Positions 1-7,586 are shown, counted from the stretch's first letter. The stretch: 11,683 nucleotides of DNA from Prevotellaceae bacterium (GCA_031278135.1 JAITKY010000035.1:1-11683); one strand, 5' to 3'. The notes: generated by a model from the sequence alone, not told the origin. Numbers and translations: made by a program.

Positions 1-1
1 A

Positions 2-907
2 TCTGTCGGAGCGCAAGTCGGTTCCGGAGGCCTGTACAACAATCAGAGAAACGAAAGTAAACCGCTTGTGGTAGCCGATAATGCAGTGAACGAATGGAAC
101 TCGTTTTACATCAAGATGATTGGCGACAAAGTGACGGTCTACCTCAACGGGCTGTTAGTTACCGACAATGTCGTTTTCGAAAATTACTGGAACAGGTCGC
201 TCCCGATTTTCCCGAAGGAACAGATTGAACTGCAAGCGCATGGCACACGTGTGGAATATCGTGATATCTACCTCCGTGAAATACCTCGCCAAGAACCTTA
301 CGAAGTGTCTGCCGCCGAAAAGGCTGAGGGTTTTGTTCCCATGTTCAACGGCATCGACATGACCGGCTGGATTGGCAATCTCAAAGATTATATCCCCCGT
401 AACGGCGTGATTGCCTGCATTCCGTCAGGTGGGGGGCAGGGCAATCTATATACCGAAAAGGAATATTCCAATTTTGTCATGCGTTTCGAATTTAAACTTA
501 CTCCGGCGGCAAACAATGGCCTTGGTATACGTACACCGCTCAAAGGCGATGCCGCATACGTCGGCATGGAATTGCAAATCTTAGACAACGAGGCGGATGT
601 GTACAAAAACCTCGCTGTTTACCAGTATCATGGCTCGGTATATGGCGTGATTCCGGCAAAACGAGGCTATCTGAAACCAAACGGCGAATGGAACACTCAG
701 GAAGTGGTTGCTAATGGAAATAAAATCAAAGTAACTCTCAATGGTACTGTGATCTTAGATGGAGATATTGCCGAAGCAAGCAAAAATTTCACTGCTACCG
801 CCGACAAACAAAAACATCCGGGACTGTCAAATAAAAGTGGACATATTGGCTTCCTCGGACACGGTTCCGAACTCGAATTTAGAAATCTAAGAATAAAAGA
901 ATTTTAA
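2..907 (+). CDS. 3-keto-disaccharide hydrolase (tandem DUF1080 domains), 5' end cut by window
   Basis: The frame is open from the left edge, so only the last 301 residues are visible. Two DUF1080-type lectin-like beta-sandwich domains can be seen. Residues 1 to about 97 are the end of a first copy, closing with IELQAHGTRVEYRDIYLREI. A full second copy starts at the typical GFVPMFNGIDMTGW (about 110-123), continues through GMELQILDN and ends in RNLRIKEF at the C terminus. DUF1080 enzymes of gut and environmental Bacteroidota hydrolyse 3-keto-glucosides produced by glycoside 3-oxidoreductases and are usually exported; the signal sequence would lie upstream of the window. A GTG at 68 could be called as a start, but the coding frame and first-domain homology continue upstream of it, so it is internal. 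A strong terminator follows. Family assignment is confident; substrate is not determinable here. Confidence 0.88.
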   Translation, partial: SVGAQVGSGGLYNNQRNESKPLVVADNAVNEWNSFYIKMIGDKVTVYLNGLLVTDNVVFENYWNRSLPIFPKEQIELQAHGTRVEYRDIYLREIPRQEPYEVSAAEKAEGFVPMFNGIDMTGWIGNLKDYIPRNGVIACIPSGGGQGNLYTEKEYSNFVMRFEFKLTPAANNGLGIRTPLKGDAAYVGMELQILDNEADVYKNLAVYQYHGSVYGVIPAKRGYLKPNGEWNTQEVVANGNKIKVTLNGTVILDGDIAEASKNFTATADKQKHPGLSNKSGHIGFLGHGSELEFRNLRIKEF

Positions 908-934
908 ATACTGAATCATATATTTATTAATTTG

Positions 935-973
935 TAAGTCGTAAATTCTTTTGGATTTACGACTTATTTTTTT
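935..973 (+). terminator. Rho-independent terminator after the DUF1080 gene
   Basis: A perfect 12-bp stem (935-946 with 955-966; arms TAAGTCGTAAAT and ATTTACGACTTA) has an 8-nt loop and is followed by a run of seven T residues (967-973). It lies 28 bases after the stop codon of the hydrolase gene. Confidence 0.85.
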
Positions 974-1009
974 GAAAGGTTGTCATAATTATATTTAGAG
1001 TGTACGACA

Positions 1010-1133
1010 GTGGACATCTGTGGATAAAAGGATACACAGATTTACACAGATTTACACAGATGAATCAAATCTGTGGACATCTGTGAATATCTGTGGATAT
1101 CTGTGGATAAAAGGATCCACAGATTTACACAGA
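1010..1133. repeat. Intergenic CAGATTTACACAGAT-type repeat block with inverted copies
   Basis: The block is built from direct copies of TTTACACAGAT (three in a row at about 1034-1062) followed by inverted copies (ATCTGTGGA and ATCTGTGAAT, about 1068-1107) and ends with one more forward copy. One perfect hairpin is ATCTGTGGA/TCCACAGAT (1099-1107 with 1116-1124, 8-nt loop). The phrase CTGTGGATAAAAGGAT occurs twice. It sits between two convergent genes and could help end transcription from both sides, but this is inference. Related shorter copies occur near 3531-3559 and 7445-7515. Confidence 0.8.
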
Positions 1134-1139
1134 GTTCCC

Positions 1140-1826
1140 TTATTCAGCGGTTTCAGTGTTGTCTTTTCGTTTTCGTGCTGCTGTGTTCACTACATTTCGA
1201 GCATTGCTGTACATTGCATAGAACTCGGGCGAAGACGTCTTAAACGGCATCATCATTTTATCTAACCGGTCGTAGATAATGGAATCAGCGGCAACAAACA
1301 ATTGACGGAGGTTTCCGGTATAATTTTGTCGCTCTGCTATCAAGCCTGCCGGCGCCAGTTTTAGATCTGTTGCTTTTGCGATAGCGTCGTCGAGTTCGAT
1401 ACGGTTGGCGTCGCTAATACCGTAATCGTGCAGTCTGACACTGTGAGCGCCAGCCTCGTCGGCAATGTTTTGAGCCAGACTTAACGCTTTCTGGGCATGT
1501 ACATTGTAGAAATCGTTTTTATTGATTGCTACCTTTTTCAACAGTCGATTGTCGCCTGCCTCGAAAGCCAGTGCATAAAGCGGGTTCGCTATTTTCAGGC
1601 TCACAACAACCATTCTGTCGAACGCTTCGCTTTTGTCTTTGGTTGCACCTTGCGGTTTTGTGCCTGTTTGCTGTTTCGCTGCCGTCACTATCCCGGACAC
1701 CTGTCCTTTCAAGTCGTTTACAGCGGTTACCACTGCCGGAACTCCGGCATACTCTCCTGTGTTTTCATCAAACACTTTCGTTACCTTTTGGTACATATTC
1801 AATTTTGCCTGCTGTCTATCGGTCAT
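1140..1826 (-). CDS. Conserved hypothetical protein of Bacteroidota, function unknown
   Basis: This 228-residue protein has no signal peptide, no membrane segment and no recognisable catalytic motif. It reads as mostly alpha-helical and soluble: it opens with MTDRQQAKLNMYQKV and has a low-complexity Ala/Gln/Thr linker around residues 47-62. Conserved-looking blocks follow, such as KNDFYNVHAQKALSLAQNIA in the middle and DKMMMPFKTSSPEFYAMYSN near the C terminus. I recall unnamed Bacteroidota hypothetical proteins with the same block order, but no function for them. The start lacks a Shine-Dalgarno site and has an AT-rich lead, usual in this phylum. No TAnnTTTG promoter is visible immediately upstream. 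The gene follows the UpxY-like antiterminator in the same direction, separated by 440 bases filled mainly by two tandem-repeat arrays, so it may be read from the upstream promoter. Confidence 0.75.
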   Translation of the reverse strand: MTDRQQAKLNMYQKVTKVFDENTGEYAGVPAVVTAVNDLKGQVSGIVTAAKQQTGTKPQGATKDKSEAFDRMVVVSLKIANPLYALAFEAGDNRLLKKVAINKNDFYNVHAQKALSLAQNIADEAGAHSVRLHDYGISDANRIELDDAIAKATDLKLAPAGLIAERQNYTGNLRQLFVAADSIIYDRLDKMMMPFKTSSPEFYAMYSNARNVVNTAARKRKDNTETAE

Positions 1827-1920
1827 AATATAATATATTTAAAATTATTACTTATTTACTTGTTTACGATTTTAGATTGTTGCATACACCTGAAAGAAGA
1901 TCTACAATCTACGATTATTG

Positions 1921-2151
1921 AACGCATCTTACAAGCGCCGGAACGCATCTTACACACGCCGGAACGCATCTTACACACGCCGGAACGCATCTTACACACG
2001 CCGGAACGCATCTTACACACGCCGGAACGCATCTTACAAGCGCCGGAACGCATCTTACACACGCCGGAACGCATCTTACAAGCGCCGGAACGCATCTTAC
2101 AAGCGCCAGAACGCATCTTACAAGCGCCGGAACGCATCTTACAAGCGCCGG
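1921..2151. repeat. 21-bp minisatellite, 11 full units
   Basis: There are eleven contiguous 21-bp units without spacers, plus a degraded partial unit to 2160. Each unit starts AACGCATCTTACA and ends CGCCGG. Only a dinucleotide in the middle varies: AG (type A) or CA (type B), in the order A BBBB A B AAAA. One A unit (2089-2109) ends CAG instead of CGG. The unit is about 57% GC in an AT-rich surrounding. Because 21 is a multiple of three, all six frames stay open, producing artificial heptapeptide-repeat ORFs such as CKMRSGA on the minus strand. No function is evident. Confidence 0.95.
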
Positions 2152-2169
2152 AACACATCGTTCACTGTT

Positions 2170-2281
2170 CATACTTCATACCTCATACTTCATACCTCAT
2201 ACTTCATACCTCATACTTCATACCTCATACCTCATACTTCATACCTCATACTTCATACCTCATACTTCATATCTCATACTC
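2170..2281. repeat. 7-bp tandem array (CATACYT), 16 units
   Basis: Sixteen heptamers run head to tail: fourteen exact CATACTT or CATACCT units, mostly alternating (one CATACCT pair is adjacent at 2219-2232), then two degenerate ones (CATATCT, CATACTC). The array lies directly beside the 21-bp minisatellite, and its last two units plus part of a third (2267-2281) form the final codons and stop codon of the antiterminator gene on the minus strand. Confidence 0.95.
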
Positions 2282-2830
2282 CATCGTCTGCACATAACAT
2301 GCAGGGATATAGGTTGTTGCCACTGAGAACATGTCGGAGATACTTACTACTACGCGTTTATTACCTTTGATTCTCATGAAAATACCTTCGACGCCTGCAA
2401 ACACGCCTCCTGTAATTCGCACTCGCATACCTTTTTTCAAGTTTACTTCTTCGTTGGAGAGATAAAGCACCTCTTCGCTTTGGTTTCCGGCGACGGCGAT
2501 AAAATTTCGCATTTGATCTTCGGCGATAACGATTATTCTTTTATCACCGTAATCTCTGTAATACATGTCGGATGAAATTGACAATCGCAGTTTAATCTCT
2601 TTCAGTATAGGGTCGAGAGCATTTTTCGCCGATTTTGCGAAGATTAAATTTCCCAGAAGCGGAAGAATAACCCGTTCACATCTTTCCGATCCTCTGATTC
2701 TTTTGTCCTTATAATACACCGGAAAAAAATGTTCTATTGAAGCCGCTTCCAGATATGGCTTAACTTTCACAGCCTTACCATTAGCCGCAAACAAAGCATA
2801 CCAAAAAATATCTGTATTGTTGTATTTCAT
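2267..2830 (-). CDS. UpxY/NusG-like transcription antiterminator
   Basis: The 187-residue protein has an N-terminal NGN domain (about 9-112), opening with FWYALFAANGKAVKVKPYLE and containing the typical FFPVYY and PLLGNLIFAK stretches. A C-terminal KOW motif follows (about 132-162, KKGMRVRITGGVFAGVEGIF). NusG paralogues of this size that begin W-Y-A/V in Bacteroidales are UpxY-type factors. They bind RNA polymerase and let it read through the leader of their own operon, usually a capsule or surface polysaccharide locus. No glycosyltransferase or export gene follows here; instead there are two repeat arrays and one unknown gene. A promoter about 500 bases upstream gives a long structured leader, fitting self-directed antitermination. 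The last residues (MEYEI) and the stop are encoded by the heptamer array. Family is confident; target is not known. Confidence 0.85.
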   Translation of the reverse strand: MKYNNTDIFWYALFAANGKAVKVKPYLEAASIEHFFPVYYKDKRIRGSERCERVILPLLGNLIFAKSAKNALDPILKEIKLRLSISSDMYYRDYGDKRIIVIAEDQMRNFIAVAGNQSEEVLYLSNEEVNLKKGMRVRITGGVFAGVEGIFMRIKGNKRVVVSISDMFSVATTYIPACYVQTMEYEI

Positions 2831-2859
2831 AAATATAGCTTGTTGATTTCACAATTGTT

Positions 2860-2964
2860 GATTTCAGTTGAAGGCAATTTAAAGTCGTAAATCCAAAATC
2901 TAAAATCCTTTTGATTTCGACCGAAGGCAATTTAAAGTTGTAAATCCCAAATTTACAATCCTCT
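2860..2964. repeat. Imperfect 53-bp tandem duplication in the antiterminator leader
   Basis: Two adjacent copies (2860-2912 and 2913-2964) share GATTTC, then GAAGGCAATTTAAAG and GTAAATCC in the same order; they differ at scattered sites, several of them transitions. The second copy forms a perfect 8-bp hairpin, TTGTAAAT/ATTTACAA (2938-2945 with 2951-2958), that the first copy has mostly lost. A shorter partial copy of the opening (GTTGATTTCA) lies just before, at about 2842. Confidence 0.75.
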
Positions 2965-3056
2965 GATTCCCCCTTGGATTTTTGAGTAATCCGGAGTATA
3001 AACTGTCGATAAAACGACAAACATTTAACTTTTGTCCTGACACCAGAGACAAAAAG

Positions 3057-3272
3057 TTAAATACATAATATGTCAGGGATATACATTCCTGTATCCCTGT
3101 GTAAAAAATCATATAAATTTAAAAAATTTCGAATTTTGATTAAAGCGAAAGAACCCTTGCGGGAACGATAACCTCTCTCACTCTCTAACAGAATAGCCGG
3201 ATTACCCAACAAAAACTTGCAGGATAACACCGCATTGCGTCTTCTTTTCATTCTATCTCTACTTTTTAACAT
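3057..3272 (-). CDS. Possible leader ORF, 71 residues, unrecognised
   Basis: An ATG at 3272 (an earlier TTG at 3278 is less likely) opens a 71-residue basic ORF beginning MLKSRDRMKRRRNAVLSCKF. It starts about 45 bases after the predicted transcription start of the antiterminator promoter. Its 3' end covers the CAGGGATA hairpin and its stop codon lies inside the next, longer hairpin (3023-3062), an arrangement reminiscent of attenuators. It has no Shine-Dalgarno site and no domain I recognise. It may be a chance ORF; comparison in related genomes would decide. Confidence 0.3.
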   Translation of the reverse strand: MLKSRDRMKRRRNAVLSCKFLLGNPAILLESERGYRSRKGSFALIKIRNFLNLYDFLHRDTGMYIPDILCI

Positions 3273-3324
3273 AACCAATTAAAATATACATCTATTCTGT
3301 TAAAATCTGTTATTAAAAACGGTG

Positions 3325-3355
3325 CAAAGTTAAAATATATTTTTTAATCACACAA
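3325..3355 (-). promoter_or_regulatory. Bacteroidota-type promoter reading toward the UpxY-like gene
   Basis: On the minus strand the -7 element TAACTTTG occupies 3332-3325 and matches TAnnTTTG exactly. A TTG (-33 element) lies at 3355-3353, 20 bases away, within the known spacing. Transcription would start near 3318. No other gene lies between this promoter and the antiterminator. Confidence 0.7.
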
Positions 3356-3712
3356 GTGTTTTTTGTGAGCCAGTCCCGAAAAATAAAGAAAAAAGATTGA
3401 ACAAATGTTTTTTAGTCCTTAATTATTAATTTTTTAGTCCCTTAAACATTTCGTATTTTATATCTGAAAAAAATCAAAACATTTTTCCCAAATTGTTCAA
3501 TTTGTCTACGATTTTGGCATACGGATGACGCAGATTTGACAGATTTTCGCAGATTCTGCCTCAGGTTTTTGATGCAAATGTTATTTTTTGATTGATTCGT
3601 GTGATTTATATATAACTGATACTACCTTCGGACACTTTTTGTAGCATGCAGATTACTCGGTCGAGGCAAATCACCCAGCGTTTGCCGGATGACTTTACTC
3701 GATTGATGAACG
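3356..3712. other. Non-coding AT-rich interval upstream of the UpxY-like promoter
   Basis: I see no supportable gene here. It contains TTTTTTAGTCC twice (about 3407-3418 and 3431-3441), a small decayed set of CAGATT repeats (3531-3559) and a 6-bp hairpin GGCAAA/TTTGCC (3665-3686) shortly after the end of the flippase-like gene. The hairpin lacks a T run on either side and is not a convincing terminator. Confidence 0.6.
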
Positions 3713-4753
3713 TTATTTTCTTTTTTTATTGATAAAATTATCGCTAATCCATCGTGGCACCATGAAAGCGCCGATTATCAGGTACGGATAATACGTTACT
3801 AATCTCCATAACAGCGCCAAAGCCACAGCGAAACCCGCAATCGGAATAAATTCGCCCAGATATTTGCTGAACATTATTTCGGCAATACCACTTCCTCCGG
3901 GCGTTGGGCTCAGCAACATAGCCACCCACATAACTAATTGACGTGCAAAGATGAGGAAATGGTCGTGTATGGCAAAGAAAGCCATAAACAGACAGTTGAC
4001 AATCCAGTAACGCGATGTCCACGAAACAAAAGTTGTCACAAATGCTGTTATCCAGAACGATTTTTTCTTTGATCTCAGTTCCGTCGAACTAAGTTCAATT
4101 TCGCGTAAAGCCTTGACGGCGCCTCTTTTCCAGCGTTTCAGGAAAGGCAGTTTGAACAGTATGAATATCATTTTGCCTAATCCCTTCGGATTGACGAACA
4201 TTCCATATATCAGCGCCATAACCCAAACAAATTTAAAGATATAGCCAATCGTAGCAAGCCATAACATTCCATGAGTCCAGCCGGGAGAACCTTCGATGTC
4301 GAAAAGAGTGGAATGTCCTATTGCTAACGTAAGTATTGGGAACATTATCACAAAATACAATTCGTCGAGCAGTGATGTCATCATGACTATTGCCGAACTT
4401 TTTCCGATGCTGATCCCTTCTTTGTGAACATACATGAGAGCGACGCTTGTTCCGCCGATAGATGAGGGCGTTATAGCCGATGTAAATTCCCAAAGCATAA
4501 TCACCCTGAAAGCCTGTTGCCATGTTAACTGATTTTCGGACAACGCTCTAATCCGCACTATGTAGCCGATATCCCGTCCGGCGATGCAAAACGTTGCCAT
4601 GATCAGCCAGAAAATCGAACACCATGTAAAATCTATTTCGTCGAACGCCGAAGCGTCGAACTCTTTGAAAAACATATACGCAATTACAAGTAATCCAATG
4701 AGTACCGGTAAAAATATTTTCCACGATTTTACTTTTTTTATTTCTTCATTCAT
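3713..4753 (-). CDS. Lysylphosphatidylglycerol synthase TM region / flippase-like membrane protein (UPF0104 type)
   Basis: The 346-residue protein is polytopic, with hydrophobic segments near residues 12-29, 44-60, 80-95, 120-147, 163-186, 232-262, 266-283 and 302-333. It carries the two paired half-site motifs of the LPG_synthase_TM/YbhN-like family: AITPSSIGGTSVAL (93-106) and LSPTPGGSGIAE (281-292). It lacks the cytosolic aminoacyl-transferase domain of full MprF, so it corresponds to the membrane/flippase half only. Family members are thought to move or modify lipids in the inner membrane, but most, including this one, have no assigned substrate. It starts 10 bases after the clpC stop codon, so both are probably co-transcribed. 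No Shine-Dalgarno site is visible. Family assignment is confident; function is uncertain. Confidence 0.82.
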   Translation of the reverse strand: MNEEIKKVKSWKIFLPVLIGLLVIAYMFFKEFDASAFDEIDFTWCSIFWLIMATFCIAGRDIGYIVRIRALSENQLTWQQAFRVIMLWEFTSAITPSSIGGTSVALMYVHKEGISIGKSSAIVMMTSLLDELYFVIMFPILTLAIGHSTLFDIEGSPGWTHGMLWLATIGYIFKFVWVMALIYGMFVNPKGLGKMIFILFKLPFLKRWKRGAVKALREIELSSTELRSKKKSFWITAFVTTFVSWTSRYWIVNCLFMAFFAIHDHFLIFARQLVMWVAMLLSPTPGGSGIAEIMFSKYLGEFIPIAGFAVALALLWRLVTYYPYLIIGAFMVPRWISDNFINKKRK

Positions 4754-4763
4754 AGCAACGAAA

Positions 4764-7292
4764 TTATATTTCTACTTTGGATGCTACTTTGACAGTGTTT
4801 ACTACGATTCTCTTTTTTTCTTCGTCAAGCGTGATTTCGAACGAATCACCGGCTACGGCTCCGTCTCGTATAATTGCCTCAGCCAGATTGTCTTCTATAT
4901 GCTTTTGAATTGCGCGTTTCAGTGGTCTTGCCCCGTATTGAGGGTCGTATCCCTGCTCCGCAACAAACAGTTTCACCTTTTCCGATATATCAACCGTATA
5001 TCCCGATGCATATAAACGGTTTAACAGAGCATTAAGTTCAATATCTGTGATTTTCAGTATATCTTCACGCCGTAAAGGGTTGAAGATTATCAAATCGTCG
5101 ATTCTGTTAAGAAATTCGGGTGCGAAATTACGTTTCAAAGCCTTGTCGATAATGCTTTTAGTGTTGTTTCTGATAGCCTCTTCGCTGTTAAGGGCTGTAG
5201 AAAAGCCGATTCCCTGACCGAATTCTTTCACTTCGCGGCTTCCGATATTGGATGTCATTATCACGATTGTGTTTTTGAAATCAATCTTTCGACCCAGACT
5301 GTCAGTCAATTGTCCTTCGTCGAGAAGTTGCAGCAGAATATTGAACACGTCGGAATGCGCTTTTTCGATTTCGTCCAAAAGCACTACGGAATACGGTCTT
5401 CTTCTCACTTTTTCAGTCAGTTGTCCGCCTTCTTCGTATCCGATATATCCCGGAGGCGCTCCAATAAGCCTGCTGACCGCAAATTTTTCCATATATTCGC
5501 TCATGTCGATACGGATAATATTGTCGTCGGAATCGAACATGTATTGACTTAATATTTTGGCTAACTGCGTTTTTCCCACACCTGTCGGACCAAGAAATAT
5601 GAACGTGCCGATAGGTCTTGCCGGATCTTTCAGCCCCGCTCTGTTACGACGAATGGCTTTAACTACCTTTTCGACAGCCTCGTCCTGACCGATGATTTTC
5701 CCTTTCAGAGCGTCGGGCATCTCGATAAGACGTTCGCCTTCGTTCTTTGCAATACGCTGGACAGGAACGTTGGTCATCATTGCAACGACTTCGGCAATAT
5801 CTTCGGCGTTAACAGTTTGACAGTTGGTATTCAATTCTTTTTCCCATTCGCGTTGAGCCTTTTCCAAATCTCGTTGCAGATCTTCTTCGGTATTCCGCAA
5901 TTCGGCGGCTTTTTCATAATCCTGTGTTTCAACTGCTTTCTGTTTGATATTACGAAGTTTCTCAATTTTGAGTTCTACTTCCCTGACTTTGTCCGGAATT
6001 TTAATATCCGAGATGTGTACTCTCGAACCTGCTTCGTCCAGAGCGTCAATTGCTTTGTCGGGAAACATCCTGTCCGAAACATATCTTTCGGTTAGCGTCA
6101 CACAAGCCTTTATCGCTTCGGGAGTATATATAACGTGGTGATATTCTTCGTATTTGCTTTTTATTCTATCGAGGATGTTGATTGTTTCCTGCGCCGAAGT
6201 CGGATTCACCAGTATTTTCTGAAATCGTCGTTCGAGAGCGGCGTCTTTTTCAATATGTTCGCGATATTCGTCGAGCGTGGTTGTGCCGATACATTGCAGA
6301 CTGCCACGTCCGAGCATGGGTTTCAGGATATTGGCTGCATCGAGCGAACCGGGAGTTCCTCCTGCGCCCACAATCGTGTGAAGTTCATCGATAAACAGTA
6401 TTATTTCAGGATGTTTCTGAAGTTCCGACAAAATGGCTTTCATTCGTTCTTCGAACTGTCCGCGATATTTTGTTCCGGCAACAATAGACGCAATATCCAG
6501 AGCAACAAGCCGTTTGTTCATCAGGACTTTCGGCACCTGCTTATTCACAATTTTCAATGCAAGCCCTTCGATAATAGCGGTTTTGCCAACTCCCGGATCG
6601 CCGATTAATACCGGATTGTTTTTTTTGCGACGGCTCAATATCTGTGCAAGGCGTTCGATTTCTTTGTCCCTGCCGACAATGGGATCCATCTTGTTTTCGG
6701 CGGCGACTTTGGTCAAATCCGTACTAAAATTGTCGATTGCCGATGTGCCTGTATTTCTTGTTGTTGTTTGTGTTTTATGATTGTTGATAACTTCATCTTC
6801 TTCGTCATCATCGTCATCATCGAAACCTCCGATGCCATACGCTTTTTCTCCGGTTAGATGTCCTTTTAACGAATCATAACTGATGGAATCCCTGTTTAAC
6901 TGCTTGGTTACAAAGGCAGAACCTTCGCTCAAAATCGAAAGTAGCATGTGAATGGCTTTGATTTCCGTTTCTTTCATTGCACGTACTTCCAACTGCATCT
7001 TTCGGAGGACGATATCCGCCGCTCTGGTCAAAAACAAATCGCTTCCCGCAGTAAATTGTGTTATCTGACCGCTCGGGTTAGAAGAACGTAATTGATTCTC
7101 TACCAAATATTTATACTCGTTCACATCGACATTTAATTCTAACAATAACCGATACGCATCATTATCCTTATGCCGGATTATGCCCAGAAAAAAATGGTCG
7201 GGCGTCACAGTATTATTCCCCAGTCTGATAGAGTCTTCCCTGCTATAACGAATAATTTCATTTACTTCCGCTGATAATTTTTTTAATTCCAT
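4764..7292 (-). CDS. clpC: ATP-dependent Clp protease ATP-binding subunit ClpC
   Basis: An 842-residue AAA+ unfoldase of normal length for the family. It has an N-terminal Clp_N repeat domain (about 1-145) and a very acidic linker (about 157-167). The first AAA domain has Walker A GDPGVGKT (231-238), Walker B ILFIDE (298-303) and an arginine-finger region ALERRF (352-357). A middle domain with a UVR-like stretch ([15 protein letters not shown], about 458-472) follows. The second AAA domain has Walker A GPTGVGKT (568-575), Walker B VVLLDE (635-640) and FLNR (727-730). The tripeptide IGF at 695-697 is the docking loop for ClpP, so it should feed substrates to that peptidase in the cytosol, in protein quality control. 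The short middle domain separates it from ClpB. An AGAAGG sequence three bases before the ATG may be a ribosome-binding site. It leads the operon with the flippase-like gene. Confidence 0.96.
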   Translation of the reverse strand: MELKKLSAEVNEIIRYSREDSIRLGNNTVTPDHFFLGIIRHKDNDAYRLLLELNVDVNEYKYLVENQLRSSNPSGQITQFTAGSDLFLTRAADIVLRKMQLEVRAMKETEIKAIHMLLSILSEGSAFVTKQLNRDSISYDSLKGHLTGEKAYGIGGFDDDDDDEEDEVINNHKTQTTTRNTGTSAIDNFSTDLTKVAAENKMDPIVGRDKEIERLAQILSRRKKNNPVLIGDPGVGKTAIIEGLALKIVNKQVPKVLMNKRLVALDIASIVAGTKYRGQFEERMKAILSELQKHPEIILFIDELHTIVGAGGTPGSLDAANILKPMLGRGSLQCIGTTTLDEYREHIEKDAALERRFQKILVNPTSAQETINILDRIKSKYEEYHHVIYTPEAIKACVTLTERYVSDRMFPDKAIDALDEAGSRVHISDIKIPDKVREVELKIEKLRNIKQKAVETQDYEKAAELRNTEEDLQRDLEKAQREWEKELNTNCQTVNAEDIAEVVAMMTNVPVQRIAKNEGERLIEMPDALKGKIIGQDEAVEKVVKAIRRNRAGLKDPARPIGTFIFLGPTGVGKTQLAKILSQYMFDSDDNIIRIDMSEYMEKFAVSRLIGAPPGYIGYEEGGQLTEKVRRRPYSVVLLDEIEKAHSDVFNILLQLLDEGQLTDSLGRKIDFKNTIVIMTSNIGSREVKEFGQGIGFSTALNSEEAIRNNTKSIIDKALKRNFAPEFLNRIDDLIIFNPLRREDILKITDIELNALLNRLYASGYTVDISEKVKLFVAEQGYDPQYGARPLKRAIQKHIEDNLAEAIIRDGAVAGDSFEITLDEEKKRIVVNTVKVASKVEI

Positions 7293-7367
7293 ATACCTTC
7301 TAATATGTTCAAAGACAACATGCTAACTTATAATATACTATTACAAAACATGCTATAATAATCGTCG

Positions 7368-7375
7368 CAAAATTA
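7368..7375 (-). promoter_or_regulatory. Putative -7 element for clpC
   Basis: TAATTTTG on the minus strand matches TAnnTTTG and lies about 75 bases before the clpC ATG. No good -33 TTG occurs at the usual 19-21-base spacing (the nearest is about 29 away). The upstream stretch consists of long A/T runs. Confidence 0.45.
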
Positions 7376-7444
7376 CATTTTTTTTTTGAAAAACTATTTT
7401 TTTTGCAAATAACGGGTAAATGTGTTTCATATTATCCTCTTTCC

Positions 7445-7517
7445 CAGATTTGTGTAAATCTGTGGATCATATCCTCTTTTATTCACAGATTTCGGACTTC
7501 TGTGTGTTAATCTATGG
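7445..7517. repeat. Second copy of the CAGATTT/AAATCTGTGGAT intergenic repeat
   Basis: This contains the perfect hairpin CAGATTT/AAATCTG (7445-7451 with 7456-7462), a further TTCACAGATTTC, and CTGTGTGTTAATCTATGGATAAAAAGG, clearly related to the block at 1010-1133. It lies in the divergent region between clpC and the merR-like gene, so the repeat family is not tied to gene ends. Confidence 0.7.
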
Positions 7518-7586
7518 ATAAAAAGGGAATTTTGTCGTACACCCCCCTACCCTACCCCCTTCAAATTCCGGCAAATAAAAAAGTTG

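Larger units (their letters stand above)
2831..3318 (-). promoter_or_regulatory. Long structured leader of the UpxY-like gene
   Basis: About 490 bases separate the promoter from the antiterminator start. On the transcribed (minus) strand, hairpins are visible at 3074-3099 (CAGGGATA/TATCCCTG, 8 bp), 3023-3062 (14-15 bp, ATTTAACTTTTGTC/GACAAAAAGTTAAAT with one bulge and an 11-nt loop), 3004-3019 (TGTCG/CGACA) and 2938-2958 (8 bp). None is followed by a clear U tract, so they are not canonical intrinsic terminators. A leader this long is what UpxY-type antitermination would need, but the role is inferred. Confidence 0.5.

Noticed and set aside
158..167. Plus-strand ORF starting near 168 inside the DUF1080 gene
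   Set aside because: It is an out-of-frame shadow of a clearly conserved reading frame.
1856..2158. Minus-strand ORF with a CKMRSGA heptapeptide repeat (and sister ORFs in other frames)
   Set aside because: All frames stay open because the 21-bp unit is a multiple of three and lacks stops; the ORFs exist only because of the array and have no independent coding signs.
1921..2281. CRISPR array
   Set aside because: Repeat units are contiguous with no spacers, and no cas genes are present in the window.
1497..2297. Long + strand ORF of 266 codons
   Set aside because: It is antisense to the 228-residue gene and then runs through both tandem arrays; the sequence is low complexity and shows no domain.
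3665..3686. Hairpin GGCAAA/TTTGCC as terminator for the clpC-flippase unit
   Set aside because: The stem is only 6 bp with a 10-nt loop and no T run follows on the minus strand.
6135..6608. + strand ORF opposite clpC (also those at 4584-5015 and 5248-5547)
   Set aside because: They are antisense shadows of strongly conserved ClpC (and flippase-like) coding sequence, with no recognisable protein family.
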